Source: Deltaproteobacteria bacterium | Lineage (GTDB): Bacteria > Desulfobacterota > Syntrophobacteria > BM002 | Direction of reading: 5' to 3' | DNA: 6,126 nt | Assembly: GCA_020350905.1 (NCBI GenBank) | Contig: CP070843.1 | Span: forward strand, 1,942,626 to 1,948,751 | Part shown: positions 4,262 through 6,126 of the stretch, piece after piece | Numbering within the stretch: position 1 is the stretch's first letter | How the letters are laid out: every line of letters begins with the position of its first letter | The notes under the pieces: model-generated | What the model saw: the letters and a program-made list of their open reading frames with translations, nothing else | Database searches by the model: none | Told to the model about the DNA's origin: nothing | Translations under genes and position numbers: made by a program

Positions 4262-5665
4262 CTAGCTAATTCCGTATTTCTTGAGACGATAGAGGAGGGT
4301 GTTTCTGGTGATGCCAAGAAGTTTGGCTGTCTGTACTTGGTTTTTGCTGGTTTGCGTGTAGGCAGTGGTAATAATTTTTTTGATCACGTCATCGAGGCAG
4401 ATTCCAGATGAGGGGATCTGAGATGGTGGAAAATCTTGGGGCTCTTGTACAGGATCACGCTTGGTTGGGGCAGGGGAGGGGGTTGTTGGCGTAAGGAAAT
4501 CAAGATGATCAGGTTTTACTTCGGTGGAATCTTCCAGAAGCGTTACTCGCTCAATGGCATTCTTGAGTTCGCGGACATTGCCTTTCCACGGGTGATTCAG
4601 CAAGATTTCTTCAGCTTGCGCTGACACTTTCTGAAATTTCTTGCCATATTTTTTGTTAAAGATTTCAAGAAAATAGTTAACCAGAAGCGGGATATCCTCC
4701 TTGCGCTCCCTCAGAGGAGTGATGTCAATGGCTATGGTGGCGAGACGGAAATAGAGGTCTTGGCGAAACTGGCCTTTTTCAATGAGTTTCTCCAGCGGTT
4801 GGTTGGTAGCGGCAATGACGCGGACGTCCGCCTTCTTCGGCTGTGAGTCGCCCACTGCGTAGAATTCTTTTTCTTCCAGAACCCTGAGAAGTTTGGCCTG
4901 AACATCCAGAGGCAGGTCAGCTACCTCGTCAAGAAGAAGGGTTCCGCTGTGGGCCTCCTCAAAAAAGCCCTTCTTGCCTTTGGTATGGGCACCGGTGAAG
5001 GCGCCCCGCTTGTAGCCGAACAGCTCACTTTCCACCACCTCTTTGTTTATGGCGGCACAGTTGACTGCCACAAACGGGCTGGCAACCCGGGGGCTATTGA
5101 AATGGATGGCCCGGGCAAAAAGCTCCTTACCCACTCCACTCTCACCACCGATGTAGACATTGGCATCCGGACTTCTGGCAATCCGCTTGGCCATTGAAAG
5201 AGCCTGTAGGAACCCGGGGCTCTTGCCGATCAGATTATCGATGTTGTATTCCTTGGCGAGGGCTTGACGCAGGGCGGCGATCTCTTGTTTATAGCGTAAC
5301 CGTTCCAGGGCCTTACCAATGGCAATTTGCAGCTCGTCCATGTCAATGGGCTTGGTCAGGTAGTCAACCGCCCCTTGATTGATAGCCTGAACAACATTTT
5401 TTACTTCTCCATGAGCGGTAACCATGATTACCGCGATATAATCGTCAATTTCCCTTATTTTCTGAAGTGTTTCGAGACCATCGACTCCGGGCATGGAGAT
5501 GTCCAACAGGACCACATCCGGCGGTTTCTCCTTCACCTGCTGAAGGGCCCTCTCACTATTGCGGGCTTCCGCAACTTTATACTCCTTCTTAAGGGCTCCT
5601 TTCAAAGAGGTCCTGAAGGACGCTTCGTCATCCACGATGAGAATCTTATAAATAGCCTCGTCCAT
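4262..5665 (-). CDS. Sigma-54-dependent response regulator, NtrC family
   Basis: This 467-residue cytoplasmic enhancer-binding protein has three domains. The receiver (1-115) has D12/D13, phospho-acceptor D55, T83 and K105. The AAA+ domain (about 145-375) has Walker A GESGVGKE (174-181, Val in place of the common Thr), an intact GAFTGA sigma-54-contact loop (221-226), Walker B ending in D246/E247, an arginine-finger segment RQDLYFRL and GNVREL. A Pro-rich linker (about 392-420) precedes a Fis-type HTH (442-464, NQVQTAKLLGITRNTLLYRLKK). All parts needed to drive sigma-54 transcription are present. ATG 5665 follows GGTGG by 5 bases and gives the typical short start; a GTG at 5677 would add four residues. 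The nearest sigma-54 promoter is the one facing the next gene, the cyclase. The kinase partner is absent, and the target is inferred from position. Confidence 0.93.
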   Translation of the reverse strand: MDEAIYKILIVDDEASFRTSLKGALKKEYKVAEARNSERALQQVKEKPPDVVLLDISMPGVDGLETLQKIREIDDYIAVIMVTAHGEVKNVVQAINQGAVDYLTKPIDMDELQIAIGKALERLRYKQEIAALRQALAKEYNIDNLIGKSPGFLQALSMAKRIARSPDANVYIGGESGVGKELFARAIHFNSPRVASPFVAVNCAAINKEVVESELFGYKRGAFTGAHTKGKKGFFEEAHSGTLLLDEVADLPLDVQAKLLRVLEEKEFYAVGDSQPKKADVRVIAATNQPLEKLIEKGQFRQDLYFRLATIAIDITPLRERKEDIPLLVNYFLEIFNKKYGKKFQKVSAQAEEILLNHPWKGNVRELKNAIERVTLLEDSTEVKPDHLDFLTPTTPSPAPTKRDPVQEPQDFPPSQIPSSGICLDDVIKKIITTAYTQTSKNQVQTAKLLGITRNTLLYRLKKYGIS

Positions 5666-5709
5666 GAGTTCCACCACAGGTTTAATCCGGATATTTCATG
5701 AAAATGCGC

Positions 5710-5752
5710 TAGCGAGCGTATTCCCCGTAGCTTGCTGCGGGGTTAGCGAGCG
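5710..5752. repeat. Hairpin flanked by 9-bp direct repeats
   Basis: CCCCGTAGC (5723-5731) pairs with GCTGCGGGG (5734-5742) with one G-T pair. TAGCGAGCG occurs on both sides (5710-5718, 5744-5752), and its complement recurs at 6001-6009. The stem shares the AGCTTGCTG core with the next hairpin. Confidence 0.75.
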
Positions 5753-5766
5753 AACCGCAATAAAAT

Positions 5767-5778
5767 GGTATAGATACC
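5767..5778. promoter_or_regulatory. GGTATAGATACC palindrome upstream of the activator
   Basis: A perfect 12-bp palindrome about 100 bases upstream of the activator start. It could be an operator or part of the repeat block; the sequence does not decide. Confidence 0.3.
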
Positions 5779-5786
5779 TTACATTT

Positions 5787-5820
5787 CGAAGATTCCCTGC
5801 AGCTTGCTGCAGGGAGCTTC
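5787..5820. repeat. Perfect 9-bp hairpin, CCCTGCAGC-TT-GCTGCAGGG
   Basis: The arms at 5795-5803 and 5806-5814 pair fully, and GAAG/CTTC extends the structure to 5787 and 5820 past a small internal loop. It is the second hairpin in this gap with a GCAGCTTGCTGC-type core, and the word before the hairpin at the ahbD stop (1477-1501) is similar. Confidence 0.75.
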
Positions 5821-5853
5821 AATTACTGTCGCGAGACCACGAAGATGGGCGTG

Positions 5854-5926
5854 CCTGCCCGCTCAGGCGAGGCGGGCGGGCCACCGGGCAACCGCAGGGT
5901 GTTGGTTTCCGTACCTGAACGGTACG
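5854..5926. repeat. GC-rich hairpins inside the repeat block
   Basis: CCTGCCCGC (5854-5862) pairs with GCGGGCGGG (5872-5880) with one wobble. CGTACC (5910-5915) pairs with GGTACG (5921-5926) around TGAAC. A wider pair, GGGTGTT (5897-5903) and AACACCC (5962-5968), encloses the second hairpin. There is no sign of a known RNA family. Confidence 0.55.
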
Positions 5927-6126
5927 TCGCAGGGTGAGCTTGTCCTGAGAGTAGCCGAAGGAACACCCGAGGACGCCAGGAAGGACGGCCGTATTATTCG
6001 CGCTCGCTACGCTCCGCTCAGTCCCGCAAGCGGGTTCCCTGTTTCGTGGTCGCAGCAAGTGATTCATGAAATATCTGGGTTTAAGTTTTCGGGGAAAATT
6101 CCCTGGAGTTATACACCTTTTCGCGA

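Larger units (their letters stand above)
5681..6084. mobile_element. MITE-like element bounded by inverted repeats
   Basis: The ends 5681-5702 and 6063-6084 are inverted repeats matching at 19 of 22 positions, with a perfect 13-bp core GATATTTCATGAA (5690-5702) and its complement at 6063-6075. TTTAA occurs at both outer edges (5681-5685, 6080-6084) in direct orientation, as a 5-bp target duplication would. The interior has no transposase but several hairpins, and a second inverted pair GACCACGAA (5835-5843) / TTCGTGGTC (6043-6051). The core contains the self-complementary TTCATGAA, which makes chance symmetry easier. A non-autonomous element or a composite of older repeats both fit. Confidence 0.5.
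5666..6126. other. Region upstream of the activator, repeat-rich, no supported gene
   Basis: These 461 bases carry hairpins and dispersed repeats (listed separately). An 82-codon minus-strand frame at 5819-6067 passes through several of them and looks like translated repeat rather than protein. Bases 6085-6126 show nothing recognisable. I see no secure sigma-70 promoter for the activator; any promoter must lie in or beyond the repeat block. Confidence 0.6.

Noticed and set aside
5819..6067. 82-codon minus-strand frame in the right-hand repeat block
   Set aside because: It reads through several hairpins and dispersed repeats (segments such as SFGYSQDKLTLR), lacks a ribosome binding site and has no domain.
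5690..6075. Structured non-coding RNA or riboswitch
   Set aside because: Many stems can be drawn, but each can be explained by dispersed repeats, and no known riboswitch core was recognised. A covariance search would be needed to reopen this.
6081..6125. Possible C-terminal end of another minus-strand gene (14 codons then TAA), which might be a sensor kinase
   Set aside because: Too short to recognise, and the residues do not match a histidine kinase ATPase end. Sequence beyond 6126 is needed.

Overview
The window looks like chromosomal DNA from an anaerobic bacterium of the Desulfobacterota (former Deltaproteobacteria), probably a sulfate reducer or a relative. Three things suggest this. 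The left third carries genes of the siroheme-dependent (Ahb) route to heme. The right half carries a sigma-54 activator and a receiver-cyclase protein. The intergenic DNA is full of short 7-9 bp repeat families of a kind I associate with genomes of that group. The taxonomic call is inference; there is no rRNA gene to confirm it.

Layout: (1) 1-108 (+), the last 35 codons of hemB (porphobilinogen synthase). (2) 386-1486 (+), ahbD, the radical SAM heme b synthase. (3) 1694-2182 (+), a siroheme decarboxylase subunit with an Lrp/AsnC fold (AhbA/AhbB family). (4) 2183-2562, a convergent intergenic region with hairpins and an inverted array of TGGAGTNN octamers. (5) 2563-3669 (-), a response regulator whose output is a class III adenylate cyclase. 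(6) 3670-4261, an intergenic region with a strong sigma-54 promoter match facing the cyclase gene and two matched 16-bp palindromes upstream of it. (7) 4262-5665 (-), an NtrC-type sigma-54 activator with receiver, AAA+ and Fis-type HTH domains. (8) 5666-6126, no convincing gene; about 400 bp bounded by an imperfect inverted repeat with a TTTAA repeat at each end, built of hairpins and dispersed repeats.

How the genes fit together: HemB supplies porphobilinogen for the tetrapyrrole trunk. The AhbA/B-type protein would decarboxylate siroheme as half of a two-subunit enzyme. AhbD carries out the last step, Fe-coproporphyrin III to heme b. ahbC and the second decarboxylase subunit are not in the window. 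On the opposite strand, the activator gene lies directly upstream of a sigma-54-type promoter serving the receiver-cyclase gene. The simplest reading is a local circuit in which a phosphorylated NtrC-like protein switches on a second phosphorylation-controlled protein that makes cAMP. No sensor kinase is visible. No sequence evidence links the signalling genes to heme synthesis beyond their being neighbours.

The most unusual aspect is the intergenic DNA. Nearly every gap carries short tandem or inverted repeats, including a 9-mer present seven times, a 44-bp unit present twice in opposite orientation, and the MITE-like region upstream of the activator.
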